Of a stretch of DNA of 64,000 nt, positions 7,284 to 15,701 are shown one piece after another. Under the pieces are notes generated by a model. It was not told where the DNA came from and did not search any database. It saw only the letters and a list, made by a program, of their open reading frames with translations. The translations under genes were made by a program, and so were the position numbers. Location: contig NZ_LMKH01000023.1 in NCBI RefSeq assembly GCF_001421415.1, positions 1 through 64,000 of the forward strand, in the 5' to 3' direction. Source of the stretch: Sphingomonas sp. Leaf208 (GTDB lineage: Bacteria > Pseudomonadota > Alphaproteobacteria > Sphingomonadales > Sphingomonadaceae). Numbering within the stretch: position 1 is the stretch's first letter; each line of letters opens with the position of its first letter.

Positions 7284-8823
7284 GCACCATCGGATTGACG
7301 AGATAATCCTTGCGCGGCTTGCCTGCCGTGTCGCCGGCACGTTCCCCGATGCCGCGGAGCCATCCCGCCTCCACCAGCGCTTCAGTCGCGGCCTCGACAT
7401 CGGCCGCAATCTTCAGGGTTGCGATACCGCTTTCCCGTCTCACTTCGCGTAGGTTGATGCGTTGCGTCTTCGTTTTTAGGATATGATGGGCGAGCGCCGC
7501 CGCATTACGCTCGCTCAGAGGCAAGGCGGCATCACCGAACACACGGACCGCGGACGGCTTCGCATAGTCGTCGATGAAGCTCAGGACCGCCGTAAGCGTC
7601 TCAGCGCGGATGCAGGTAGGCTCGCGCCCATCGGTTGCCGCCCAGCCGATAAGCTCGACGACGAGCGACAGGCGCAAAACCATGCCGCGTAGCTTGCCGA
7701 GGAACCCTTTGTAGAGACCCGCCGCCTCCCGGATCGCTGAATCATTGTCCCGGATCCATTCCTCAAAGATCGCGCCCGCCGCGTCATTCAGCATGAGGAC
7801 GATCGCGACCGCCTGCCCTTCCTCGTCGCGACCGGGCTGGATGCGGAGCAGCTGGCGATAGACATGCTCAAGCAATGCCGCATCGGCAACGCCGGTCGGC
7901 CGCTGGTATCGGATCGGGTCGGGCCACGCCCATAGGAAGCGCGCAACCAAGCCGTCGTCCGCAGACTTCAGCAGGCATTCGGATAGCTTCTCCGGCTGGA
8001 TACCACCCAGCACCGTCACGCCGTTGAACTTGATGAACAGCGGGGCCTTGAGGCTTTTGCGGTCGACGGTGAAATGCCGCCCGCCATTTGCCTCTAGCCA
8101 AAACTCGCGACCGCCAGGCGAATACCGCTCGAAGCTCAGCAACCACCCGGCCAGCTCGTCGCGCAAATGAAGGATGCCGTTGGGGTTGCCGGATAGGATC
8201 TCCATCACCGCTTCGGGCGTGCCGTCCTGCACGACAAGGCGCGGACGCTGCGGCTCGTCGGGCTCTACCGCGGCATCGGGCATCGTCGGGGTAGCCACGC
8301 CCTCCTTAGTCGCCATCTTCACGTCGGCCAACCACGCCGCCTTCTCCGCCTTCGCGCGCTCGGCAGTCGTTTGCCACCCGATCAACCCGGCCTTGAACTG
8401 CTCCGCTAGTTCCTTCTCCATGCCCTTAAGCGGGACGGTAGCGGCGTCGATCGCGGGCGACTTGTTGGAGGACGGATCACCAACCGGAGCAATCCACAAG
8501 ATGCACGGTTCCCGCCACTGGGGAGCCTCGCGGAACGGCTGCACCGACCGCTTGGCACCGACGAGCGAAGCGGCAACGGCAATGATGCTCACGGCCACGT
8601 ATTCAGCCGGCGCACCAGCACCCGCCGCCAGATCGCGAATGAGCGGCCAGAGTGTGCCGAACATATCAGTCGGCATATCAGGCGGAGCCGTGCGGCCACC
8701 AGCTAGCACCGTCATATCGGGCTTTGACCAGACCGGAGCCGAATGCGACCCTTGCCCCATGTAAAGCGAAGCGTCTTCGAAGACTTCGGCGGTGTCGTAC
8801 CGTGTGGCGAGGCTGGCGTTCAT
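7255..8823 (-). CDS. DUF3987-domain protein, probable helicase/ATPase-like replication protein
   Basis: 522 residues. The N-terminal half carries DUF3987 features: a hydrophobic YVAVSIIAVAASLVG helix, then WIAPVGDPSSNKSPAI, a degenerate Walker-A-like loop, followed by ILHLRDELAGWLLSF, where the DE resembles a Walker B. The C-terminal region (about 420-500) looks like a winged helix (LREVRRESGIATLKIAADVEAATEALVEAGWL). In phages and satellites DUF3987 proteins typically sit next to a Toprim primase and are thought to act with it in replication initiation. The ATG overlaps the primase stop (ATGA), so the two are translationally coupled. Confidence 0.8.
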   Translation of the reverse strand: MNASLATRYDTAEVFEDASLYMGQGSHSAPVWSKPDMTVLAGGRTAPPDMPTDMFGTLWPLIRDLAAGAGAPAEYVAVSIIAVAASLVGAKRSVQPFREAPQWREPCILWIAPVGDPSSNKSPAIDAATVPLKGMEKELAEQFKAGLIGWQTTAERAKAEKAAWLADVKMATKEGVATPTMPDAAVEPDEPQRPRLVVQDGTPEAVMEILSGNPNGILHLRDELAGWLLSFERYSPGGREFWLEANGGRHFTVDRKSLKAPLFIKFNGVTVLGGIQPEKLSECLLKSADDGLVARFLWAWPDPIRYQRPTGVADAALLEHVYRQLLRIQPGRDEEGQAVAIVLMLNDAAGAIFEEWIRDNDSAIREAAGLYKGFLGKLRGMVLRLSLVVELIGWAATDGREPTCIRAETLTAVLSFIDDYAKPSAVRVFGDAALPLSERNAAALAHHILKTKTQRINLREVRRESGIATLKIAADVEAATEALVEAGWLRGIGERAGDTAGKPRKDYLVNPMVHDGVANGVA

Positions 8824-9803
8824 GCGCTGGCTCCCATCAATTCGGCGTTGAAGTCCACGAAAGGCGGCGTCGGGCGCATGATCCGAACCGATAGGCCCCA
8901 GGCGACGTAGGCTTCGGCCGCTTTCTGTGCGGCCACCTCACCTGGCGCGTTGCCGTCCGCGCCGATGACGACCGACCGCACGACGGGCGGAAAAATCATC
9001 GCCGGCATCATCGACGTTCCCGCCGCCACCCAGACCGACCGGCCCAAACCTTGCGCTAGAGTCAAGCCGTCCTCCAGCCCCTCGCAGACGAGGATGCTCG
9101 CCGACGGCGGGCCAAGTCGGATCGAGCCGCCTATAACGTTGCCCAGGCTGTATTTCACCTTGGGCTTGCGGTCCGTGTCGGTCGCCTTCGTTGCCGCCTT
9201 GCGCCCGTCCTCCGTCAGATACGTGCGTTGCAATGCGGCCAGCTCGCCGGCCGCGTCCGTGACGATGGCGACGAGCGTCGGCAGCAACCCCGGACCGTTC
9301 GCCGCCAGCACACCGTTCCCCTCCATTTTGGGCGGCGGGAGGCGAGCGAACCGCAAGGTATGTGGAAGGTCGATGGTGATACCGCGCGACCGCAGGTAGA
9401 TCGCCGCGGGTGTCCCGTCGATCGGCACGGACGCCTTGACGATCCGCTGTGCGATCGGGCGCATGTCGGCCTTCGGCTTAGCGGGTGCGCGCTGCTGCTC
9501 CAGCTCGCGCAATGCGCCACCGTCCAGCATCCCGATCGCCTCGCGCGTCTTCACTTTGTAGGCGCGCATTACGAAGTCGATTACATCGCCCTGCGCGCCG
9601 CAGCCGAAGCACTGGAACCGGCGATCGTCCGCATAGATCGTGAACGACGGCGAGTTGTCCGGGTGGAACGGGCAGCACCCCTTCCACTCCCGACCAGCGC
9701 GAGAGAGCTTAACACCCGCCTTGTTCGCGACTCCTGAGACGGGGAATCGGTCGCGGACCTGCTGAGTGACGGCCGCGAATGCGGCGCTATCCATCTGGGA
9801 CAT
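8820..9803 (-). CDS. DNA primase with CHC2 zinc finger and Toprim domain
   Basis: 327 residues. The zinc finger is at about 36-66 (CCPFHPDNSPSF ... CFGCGAQGDVIDF). The Toprim domain occupies about 225-310, with the catalytic Glu in VCEGLEDGLTLAQ and an acidic turn in VVIGADGNAPG. At half the length of DnaG, and without the C-terminal helicase-binding domain, it is of the phage/plasmid kind. TTAGGAG precedes the ATG by about 7 nt. It heads the primase-DUF3987-hypothetical trio and presumably primes replication of the element. Confidence 0.88.
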   Translation of the reverse strand: MSQMDSAAFAAVTQQVRDRFPVSGVANKAGVKLSRAGREWKGCCPFHPDNSPSFTIYADDRRFQCFGCGAQGDVIDFVMRAYKVKTREAIGMLDGGALRELEQQRAPAKPKADMRPIAQRIVKASVPIDGTPAAIYLRSRGITIDLPHTLRFARLPPPKMEGNGVLAANGPGLLPTLVAIVTDAAGELAALQRTYLTEDGRKAATKATDTDRKPKVKYSLGNVIGGSIRLGPPSASILVCEGLEDGLTLAQGLGRSVWVAAGTSMMPAMIFPPVVRSVVIGADGNAPGEVAAQKAAEAYVAWGLSVRIMRPTPPFVDFNAELMGASA

Positions 9804-9948
9804 TAGAAGCTCCTAAGATGGGATATGACGGGGAGCCGCCGCAACCCGGCTGGCGAACGTCCGGCGTCCGTCCTGAAGGCGGCGACGAACGACGCACCAC
9901 GACGAGCGCTCAAGCTGTTCCAGCACGACGAAAAGGCTATCGGGGCGT

Positions 9949-10242
9949 TCATGCCTGCGCCTCCCTGCGATCGTGATGGCAAGCGCGCCAGACGATCGCG
10001 TTTCGACCCGAGACGTTCGGTCGGCGCAAGCCGGTGTCGCGAATAGCGCGGCGGTCCTTTAGCGCCGTGAATCGGGGTTGCAGGCTATACCGCGGGTAAT
10101 CAGCGCGGGCGCATGTCTCACCCACGGTGAGGCCGTCCGGGTACTGTTCTAGCACCTTCAGCACGACGCGCTCCAGGTGGGCGGTTGCCTGCTGGATCGA
10201 TGCGAAAGCAGCCGTGCTTGTGGGTTGGTGACACCGGCTCAT
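9949..10242 (-). CDS. Small winged-helix-like protein
   Basis: 97 residues. Residues about 20-75 (VVLKVLEQYPDGLTVGETCARADYPRYSLQPRFTAL) have the pattern of a winged helix: a helix, a TVGE turn, a recognition helix ending RFTAL, and a wing (RRAIRDTGLRR). It is likely a DNA-binding accessory of the element. The ATG overlaps the TGA of the upstream small gene, so the two are co-translated. 145 bp separate it from the primase. Confidence 0.6.
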   Translation of the reverse strand: MSRCHQPTSTAAFASIQQATAHLERVVLKVLEQYPDGLTVGETCARADYPRYSLQPRFTALKDRRAIRDTGLRRPNVSGRNAIVWRACHHDRREAQA

Positions 10243-10427
10243 GCGTCGCCTCCGTCAGTCAGTGAGGGAAGGCCGTGTTTGTCGAGCAGGATCACTAGGC
10301 AGTTGCGTTGCTTTTCGGTGAGCGGGTTCGCGTAGAAGGCAATTCCGCCAACGAACTGACCTTCACGAGGCTTGAGCGGCTTGCCTTCGGCGAGCACGGA
10401 CATAGCCCCGCGCTGGTGTTCAACCAT
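10239..10427 (-). CDS. Small hypothetical protein of the element
   Basis: 62 residues from the ATG at 10427, preceded by GGGGGAGC about 7 nt upstream. The frame continues upstream to 10628, but the extra 67 residues are poor in acidic residues and have no ribosome-binding site, so I reject them. The protein (EGQFVGGIAFYANPLTEKQRNCLVILLDKHGLP) has no recognised family. Its stop overlaps the start of the winged-helix gene. Confidence 0.55.
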   Translation of the reverse strand: MVEHQRGAMSVLAEGKPLKPREGQFVGGIAFYANPLTEKQRNCLVILLDKHGLPSLTDGGDA

Positions 10428-10634
10428 GTTGAAGCTCCCCCATGCGAGGGCAGCAACCAGTGCCGCAGTGCATCCGTGCAAACCGACAACGTTAAGCCGT
10501 TGCAGGCGGAGGGCGGAGTTAGTATGTGTGCAGACTCTGCTGTTGAAGTAGTTCGTGGAAGCCCGCACCGTTGGCCCGGTGTGGGCTTCTCGCGTTTTAC
10601 GACCGCGCGTCGTTGCTGCTGTTACCATGACCGA

Positions 10635-10802
10635 TCAAGCCGGCTCGCCGATGAGCGCGCGTGCGCTACGCATTTTAATTAGTCGAGTGCCATCGACCTT
10701 GATGCTTTCCAGCTTGCCGGAATTGAGCAATTCATAAGTCTTCGTTCGACCGAAGCCGAAGCATTGCATAAATGCAGAGACCCGGATTGTTTCAACGTCC
10801 AT
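10635..10802 (-). CDS. alpA: AlpA-like excisionase/regulator
   Basis: 55 residues beginning MDVETIRVSAFMQCFGFGRTK, then TYELLNSGKLESIKVDGTRLI and a basic end. This is the MerR/AlpA-type winged helix used by P4-type phages and satellites as excisionase or as activator of the integrase. The ATG lies in a normal setting, and the frame is cleaner than the longer overlapping one at 10679-10867. It sits between the integrase pair and the replication genes, the usual place in such elements. Likely role: directing excision and switching on the element. Confidence 0.75.
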   Translation of the reverse strand: MDVETIRVSAFMQCFGFGRTKTYELLNSGKLESIKVDGTRLIKMRSARALIGEPA

Positions 10803-10924
10803 TTAATGCCTCCCGTTGGGATGATGCGAACACCATCGGGCGACATCGAATTACCGCTCGTAGTCACGGGAAGCCAAGGAAACGAAAGGGCGATCTTTTC
10901 CAGAAAAGTACGCCCAATCTTTTC

Positions 10925-11707
10925 TTACTTTCTCCTAAGCTCCTTGAGGTAGAGCGAGCCGTCGAACGTGAGCGCGTCGGCAAACTCTAGTCCGTACTTT
11001 TCGCCGAACACTGAACGCCCGCTAGCACCGTCTTCGCGCGCCGTTTTCTTCAGGTGCGCGACCAACTCAATTCCTAGATCCCGGCTGCAAGGTGCGCTCC
11101 ATTTCTGCATCGTGCCCCACTCAACCCCGTATGCTTTCTGGATAAGCGTGTGCCGTTCAACGGCCGACACGCCGCGGCCCTGAAGTACGGCGTCCCATTC
11201 CAGGGCGCGCAGCTTGTTCACTGCGATCCGGAAGGCATTCCCCGGTCGGCCTTGCTTCCTTTTGCCCTCTACCACCGCGAATAGTCGCGGATCATCGCCC
11301 GCGTGGATCGCTCGCACCTCGTAGACCGCTTCTTGCATCGAGCTAACGCTAGTCCCGCGATCGAAGAACCGCGCCGCCACCAAGAGCTTGCGCGCCAACA
11401 GGTTAAGCCGGTCAACCCTCCCCTGTTCGGCTGGCCTGCCTATGGACTTTAACTGGTCGATAGCTGCGCTGTCCTGCTTTCCGAAGGCTGTATGCATCAA
11501 CGGCTCGCACACCTCCCTTACCTGCCCCAGCAGATCACCGATCGCACTTAGAGCCTGCCCCTGCGTGCATTCGGGCCGCAGCATTTCGCGACGGTCGAAC
11601 CATGCGGATAGGCCCTTCAGAATGCTATCTTTTTCGTCAGCAGCACCCTTCAGCCCGAGGTCAATCAAGGCTTGGGTACCGGGGGGAAGTTCGCGGCGGT
11701 CCGTCAC
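10925..11707 (-). CDS. Hypothetical protein co-transcribed with the integrase
   Basis: 260 residues starting with GTG, whose last bases overlap the TGA of the integrase gene (GTGA). It is largely helical and charged. A block near residues 150-175 (KRKQGRPGNAFRIAVNKLRALEWDAVL) is rich in Lys/Arg and could touch nucleic acid. No recognised domain. Tight coupling to the integrase suggests a role in integration, excision or maintenance of the element, but that is inference. Confidence 0.65.
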   Translation of the reverse strand: MTDRRELPPGTQALIDLGLKGAADEKDSILKGLSAWFDRREMLRPECTQGQALSAIGDLLGQVREVCEPLMHTAFGKQDSAAIDQLKSIGRPAEQGRVDRLNLLARKLLVAARFFDRGTSVSSMQEAVYEVRAIHAGDDPRLFAVVEGKRKQGRPGNAFRIAVNKLRALEWDAVLQGRGVSAVERHTLIQKAYGVEWGTMQKWSAPCSRDLGIELVAHLKKTAREDGASGRSVFGEKYGLEFADALTFDGSLYLKELRRK

Positions 11708-12933
11708 GCGACGGCCTTCAGGTGTGCAACGACGTCAGCCCGGGCAGCATACCGCCCCCACGCGTCGAGCAGCTTGCGCCGCATTTCTAGGAAGTCTGTT
11801 CGCTTGTAGGCGGCGACAACCTTGTCTGAAACCGCGTGCGCCAGAGCCACCTCCGCAACCGCGTCGGGGATGCTTGGCATATCCTCCGCCGCCCAATCGC
11901 GGAACGAACTGCGGAACCCATGCGGGGTATATGGCAGGGCACAATCTCGGAGCACCTTCGATAGCGTCATGTCGGAAAGCGGCTTGCCCTTCGCGCCTGA
12001 GAAAATAAGCCCATCCACCTTTACCAATCGTTCAGCGTCGACGCGTCGCAGCAATTCCAACGCCTGTTCGTTCAGCGTGACGGTATGGGCCTCCCTGGAC
12101 TTCATGAGCTTTGCCGGCCGGATCCATAACCGCTTCTCTAGATCGATTTGCGACCAGCGGGCGGACCGCACTTCACCCGACCGGGCGGCGGTGAAGATAA
12201 GGAACAACAAGGCTGTACGCCCCGCGGTCGCCGCCCGCTCCGACATAGAGCCCACGAACGCCGGCACTTCGACATGAGGCATCGCAGCGAAGTTGCCGCC
12301 CTTCACCTGCCGCGACAGGCCAACCGTGACCGACTTCCCGGGCGCTTCCGACGTGCGCCAGCCGCTCGCCTTCGAGAAGTTAAGCACCGTCCCGATACGC
12401 TGGCGGACCTTCTGCGCCATGACCGGTATGTCATTCCAGATCGGCGCCAACGCGCCGCGGATATGGGAAGCCTCAATGGAGTCCACCCGCATACGCCCCA
12501 ACGGCTTGTAGGCGTGATCTTCCAGCGACGACAGGAACGACGCCGCGCTCTTTAGGGCCCAGCCCGCCTTAAGCTCAGCATGGCAGGCGATGGCCGCTTC
12601 CTTGAACGTCGGCACGGACCCGCGGTCCCTGTCACGCTCTAGGATTGGATCGCGGCCAGCCTTCGCGAACTTGCGGAGCACCGACGCCTTGTCGCGAGCC
12701 TCGCCCAGTGTGAGAACGCGGCGATGCAAGATTGACACTTCCTCAACCAACTCGGCACCGATCCGGGATTTAACTTCGACCGAGCCTAAGCCAATGTCGC
12801 GCCGCTTCCCTTCCAACTGGACCCGGAGGAGCCAAGACCGCGCGCCGGTCGGCTTGACCAACATATAGAGCCCGTCGCCATCGGCGTGACGGCCGGGGCC
12901 AAGCTTTGAAACCTGCGATGCAGTTAAGCTCAT
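11704..12933 (-). CDS. int: P4-type tyrosine recombinase (integrase)
   Basis: 409 residues, normal for the family. The N-terminal arm-binding DUF4102-like region starts LTASQVSKLGPGRHADGDGLYMLV. A core-binding domain spans about 115-205. The catalytic domain carries Arg in AARSGEVRSARW, H-x-x-R in HGFRSSFRDWA, then LAHAVSDKVVAAYKR with the nucleophilic Tyr. It should catalyse site-specific integration and excision of the island. P4-type integrases often target tRNA 3' ends, but none is visible beside it here. A 9-bp inverted repeat lies just upstream of the start. Confidence 0.92.
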   Translation of the reverse strand: MSLTASQVSKLGPGRHADGDGLYMLVKPTGARSWLLRVQLEGKRRDIGLGSVEVKSRIGAELVEEVSILHRRVLTLGEARDKASVLRKFAKAGRDPILERDRDRGSVPTFKEAAIACHAELKAGWALKSAASFLSSLEDHAYKPLGRMRVDSIEASHIRGALAPIWNDIPVMAQKVRQRIGTVLNFSKASGWRTSEAPGKSVTVGLSRQVKGGNFAAMPHVEVPAFVGSMSERAATAGRTALLFLIFTAARSGEVRSARWSQIDLEKRLWIRPAKLMKSREAHTVTLNEQALELLRRVDAERLVKVDGLIFSGAKGKPLSDMTLSKVLRDCALPYTPHGFRSSFRDWAAEDMPSIPDAVAEVALAHAVSDKVVAAYKRTDFLEMRRKLLDAWGRYAARADVVAHLKAVA

Positions 12934-12952
12934 AGTGTCGTTTCCGCTCCCT

Positions 12953-12990
12953 CGTCCGTTCCCTCACACTCTCACGAATGAGAACGGACG
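12953..12990. promoter_or_regulatory. Inverted repeat upstream of the integrase, candidate operator or recombination site
   Basis: CGTCCGTTC (12953-12961) and GAACGGACG (12982-12990) are perfect inverted copies 20 bp apart, ending 20 bp before the integrase start. This is a natural position for the integrase promoter and operator, or for arm-type sites recognised by the integrase or AlpA. Confidence 0.45.
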
Positions 12991-13349
12991 TCAACGAACA
13001 CGATCGGACGCTGAATAGCCTCTTTCTCGGTTAGAAAAGGGAGAGAGCGAACAATATCGAATGGCAACGCTTTACAAGTTATAGTCCTACTCAGGGAGCC
13101 ATTTTCCAGCCGGACAAGTCCTCGCTTCCTCGCGAGATGCCGGTAGGCCGGAACCCCCTTCTTCAAATCTGTCCCGCCAGTTGCAGTCGTTCTTGCGACG
13201 GCGTCTGACCTGCCCGCCCCGCAGAGGTCGAGGACTGAGCCCAACATGTAACTCAGACGAGACACGTTCACGCTAGGCGGGTTTGGGTGGGTATTCGCAC
13301 AAGTTCTTAAATATTACCGACACTTAGGTCTGACGAACATTCTTTAGTT
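12991..13349. other. Integrase-proximal junction region, no gene recognised
   Basis: No supported gene. The attachment site that separates element from chromosome is expected in or near this stretch. It cannot be fixed because the partner end is not recognisable in the window. The sequence becomes AT-rich toward 13300-13380. Confidence 0.4.
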
Positions 13350-13367
13350 CATGAAACTTATTTCATG
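13350..13367. promoter_or_regulatory. Palindrome CATGAAA-N4-TTTCATG, candidate operator
   Basis: A perfect 7-bp inverted repeat with a 4-nt spacer in an AT-rich leader 53 bp before the start of the small membrane protein. A further half-site TTTCATG (13416-13422) overlaps the start codon of that gene. Two sites about 55 bp apart suggest binding by a dimeric regulator, but no candidate protein is adjacent. Confidence 0.4.
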
Positions 13368-13419
13368 TTAAGATACTTTGTGGTTTAGGATGAAGTCTTA
13401 CTCAAACAGTGGAGATTTC

Positions 13420-13671
13420 ATGTTTCTTAAGTCACTTGCCACGGCATCGGCTGGCCTCATGCTGCTCGCCGCACCAGTTGCAGCGAACGCGGCTTCGGCC
13501 AACCCGGCATCCAGCCTCTCGACGATCCAGTCGGCACGCGTCGGCACGCCGACCGTCAAGAAGTCCGAGGTCGCCGACGGTGGTTTCATCATCATCGCTC
13601 TTGCCGCCGTTGCGGTCGGTGGCGGTCTGTATCTCGCGATCGACGATGGCGACGATTCCGACAGCAACTAA
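13420..13671 (+). CDS. Small exported single-span membrane protein
   Basis: 83 residues from the ATG at 13420 with GGAG about 6 nt upstream; an upstream in-frame start at 13378 lacks this. A signal peptide (MFLKSLATASAGLMLLAAPVAANA) is followed by a short linker. A second hydrophobic segment (GGFIIIALAAVAVGGGLYLAI, Gly-rich) and an acidic tail (DDGDDSDSN) follow. The architecture suggests an inner-membrane or envelope peptide of the small hypothetical proteins frequent in sphingomonads. A strong hairpin follows the stop. Function unknown. Confidence 0.65.
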   Translation: MFLKSLATASAGLMLLAAPVAANAASANPASSLSTIQSARVGTPTVKKSEVADGGFIIIALAAVAVGGGLYLAIDDGDDSDSN

Positions 13672-13675
13672 TCTG

Positions 13676-13702
13676 TTGGACCGGTGTTATGCACCGGTCC
13701 AA
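13676..13702 (+). terminator. Hairpin terminator after the small membrane protein gene
   Basis: Perfect 11-bp arms TTGGACCGGTG / CACCGGTCCAA with a 5-nt loop, 4 bp after the stop codon. There is no T-run, so it may act as a stabilising or Rho-assisted 3' end. Confidence 0.6.
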
Positions 13703-13899
13703 TCGACCTGGGCTTGGACGATGCCACGTCGAAACGTGCGCTTGAGAGCCGTTTGTTCTCAAATGAATTAGCAATAATCGTCGTGCTGAGACCGCGTCCT
13801 GCCCGATCCGCTGACGCTTCCAGATAGCTTTATTCGTGCGTCGCGCGCCGATTTGAGACTATGCGATCCTGCACGCGAAAATGGAGCGGAGGGTTCGGA

Positions 13900-14268
13900 A
13901 TGGTCGATGCAGTGATAGTCAGCGCAGGCGACGGCGTCGCGACCCTGCTGCGCGACGGCGATATCGGCGACCGGATCGATACCGGCGACGCCGTGCTCAC
14001 CCTGTCTCAGGCCGTTCCGCGCAACCTGCCGCGGCATCCGCTCGGCTTTCCCGTGCCGACGATCCAGATCGCGTCGAACACCGAATTTGCCCAGCGCAAG
14101 CCGGGTTGGATCGATTTCGACGCCGGACATGTGCTCGACCAGGGGTTCGCCTCGGCAGAAACGGCGATGCTCGACTGCATCGCCGCGATCGCATCGGGCC
14201 GCGAGACCGCCGCCGAGCGCAATGGCGAACGCGAGATCGCGATATGGAAACGTGGAGTAACGCTTTGA
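13900..14268 (+). pseudogene. uxaA: Altronate dehydratase remnant with internal deletion
   Basis: 122 residues against about 490-500 for UxaA. The ATG has GGAGGG 6 nt upstream, as a genuine gene start would. Residues 1-42 (IVSAGDGVATLLRDGDIGD..) align with the N-terminal SAF domain of UxaA. From about residue 47 (HPLGFPVPTIQIASNTEF, KPGWIDFDAG, ending EIAIWKRGVTL) it matches the extreme C-terminus. About 370 central residues, including the catalytic core, are missing, yet the frame is intact. The product cannot be an active dehydratase. It is coupled to the downstream reductase by a TTGA overlap, so the operon layout persists. Confidence 0.75.
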
Positions 14269-15701
14269 CACGACTGACCCATGCGACGCTCGACCAACTG
14301 CCGGCGACGATCGAGAGCCCGCGAGGCCGCGCGATGCCCTCTATCGGCATCGTCCATTTCGGGCCTGGCGCATTCCACCGCGCGCATCAGGCGGCGTATA
14401 TCGACGCGCTGCTGGACCATGATCCACGCTGGGGCATCGCCGCAGTCTCGATGCGCAGCAAGCGGACGGTCGCAGCACTTGCCGAGCAGGACGGGCTCTA
14501 CACGCTCGCGATCCGCGACGCTCAGTCAACGAACCGCGTGATCGGTGCGCATCGCCGATTCCTCGGGCCCGACGACGCGGCCGAAACGCACGCGTTGCTC
14601 GCCGATCCCGCAGTACGGCTGGTGACCTCGACCGTTACCGAGAAGGGCTATTGCCTCGCCGCCGACGGCACACTCGTCCTGTCGCACGCCGATATCGTCC
14701 ATGACCTCGCCGGGACGACAACGCCGCGCAGCCTGGTCGGATGGCTAGTCGCAGGCCTCGCCGCGCGCCGGAATGCGGGGATCGCGCCGTTCGTGCCGAT
14801 GCCATGCGACAATCTCGCCAGCAACGGCGCCAAGCTCCACGCCGCCCTGGTCGCATTCACCCGCGTGGGCGACACGGATCTGGCGGACTGGATCGCCGGT
14901 GAGGTAAGCGTGCCGTCGACGATGGTCGATTCGATCACGCCGGCGTCCGACGTTGCGCTCTACGACGACGTAGCCCAAGCGATCGGTCTCGAAGACCTCG
15001 CCGCGGTCCAACGCGAATCCTTTGCACAGTGGGTGATCGAGGACATCGGCACGCCGCTCGGCCCCGATCTCGCGTCGGTCGGCGCGACCATCACGACCGA
15101 CGTCGCGAGCTACGAGAAGGCGAAGCTGCGCATTCTCAACGGCGCGCATTCGACGCTCGCCTATGTCGGCCTGCTCCGCGGCGCGGCGAGCGTGGCGGAC
15201 GCGATGAACGACGTGGCGCTCGCCCGATTCGTCGATGCGATGATCCGCGACGACATCATCCCGATGCTGCCCAGCACCCCTGGTCTCGACCTGGATGCCT
15301 ACCGCGCCGCCGTGCTCCAGCGGTTCCGCAACCCGGTCATCGTCCACCGGCTCGACCAGATCGCGCAGGACGGATCGCAGAAGCTGCCCTACCGGCTGGG
15401 CGATACACTCGTCGCCAACCGCCGCGCGGGTCGCATGCCCGCCGGCGTCGTCATCGCGCTCGGCGCGTGGGTAGCGTTCCTGACGCAACGTGCCCGCGAC
15501 AATATTCCGATCTTCGATCCAGCCGGCGATCGCCTCGCCTCTGCGGCACGCGACGGAACGCCCGCCGAGGTCGTCGCGCGTCTGATCGATGCCGGACTGG
15601 GCTTCCCACCCGAACTCCGCGACGACGCAGCCGCCCGGTCCGCAATCGCCGATGCGGCAGAACGGATCAGCCGCGGCAACTGGTCGGGCGTGAACCTCTA
15701 G
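14265..15701 (+). CDS. uxuB: Fructuronate reductase / mannitol dehydrogenase family
   Basis: 478 residues from a TTG that overlaps the uxaA stop, with GGAG 8 nt before; an in-frame ATG at 14244 is the alternative. Early motif IGIVHFGPGAFHRAHQA is the Rossmann NAD-binding signature of the mannitol dehydrogenase family. KLRILNGAHSTLAYVG contains the conserved catalytic Lys and the N-G-x-H stretch. Next to uxaA this is D-mannonate/fructuronate oxidoreductase (EC 1.1.1.57) of the galacturonate/glucuronate pathway. Mannitol dehydrogenase is a less likely alternative. Confidence 0.85.
   Translation: MTRLTHATLDQLPATIESPRGRAMPSIGIVHFGPGAFHRAHQAAYIDALLDHDPRWGIAAVSMRSKRTVAALAEQDGLYTLAIRDAQSTNRVIGAHRRFLGPDDAAETHALLADPAVRLVTSTVTEKGYCLAADGTLVLSHADIVHDLAGTTTPRSLVGWLVAGLAARRNAGIAPFVPMPCDNLASNGAKLHAALVAFTRVGDTDLADWIAGEVSVPSTMVDSITPASDVALYDDVAQAIGLEDLAAVQRESFAQWVIEDIGTPLGPDLASVGATITTDVASYEKAKLRILNGAHSTLAYVGLLRGAASVADAMNDVALARFVDAMIRDDIIPMLPSTPGLDLDAYRAAVLQRFRNPVIVHRLDQIAQDGSQKLPYRLGDTLVANRRAGRMPAGVVIALGAWVAFLTQRARDNIPIFDPAGDRLASAARDGTPAEVVARLIDAGLGFPPELRDDAAARSAIADAAERISRGNWSGVNL

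Noticed and set aside
10679..10867. 62-residue frame opposing the AlpA-like gene phase
   Set aside because: The overlapping 55-residue frame 10635-10802 has clear AlpA-type HTH features, while this one has none.
12972..13271. 99-residue minus-strand frame upstream of the integrase
   Set aside because: It has an atypical composition, contains the inverted repeat at 12982-12990 and matches no family. It probably covers the element junction.
13768..14271. Minus-strand frame over the uxaA remnant
   Set aside because: It is a shadow of the + strand uxaA fragment, which has clear UxaA sequence.
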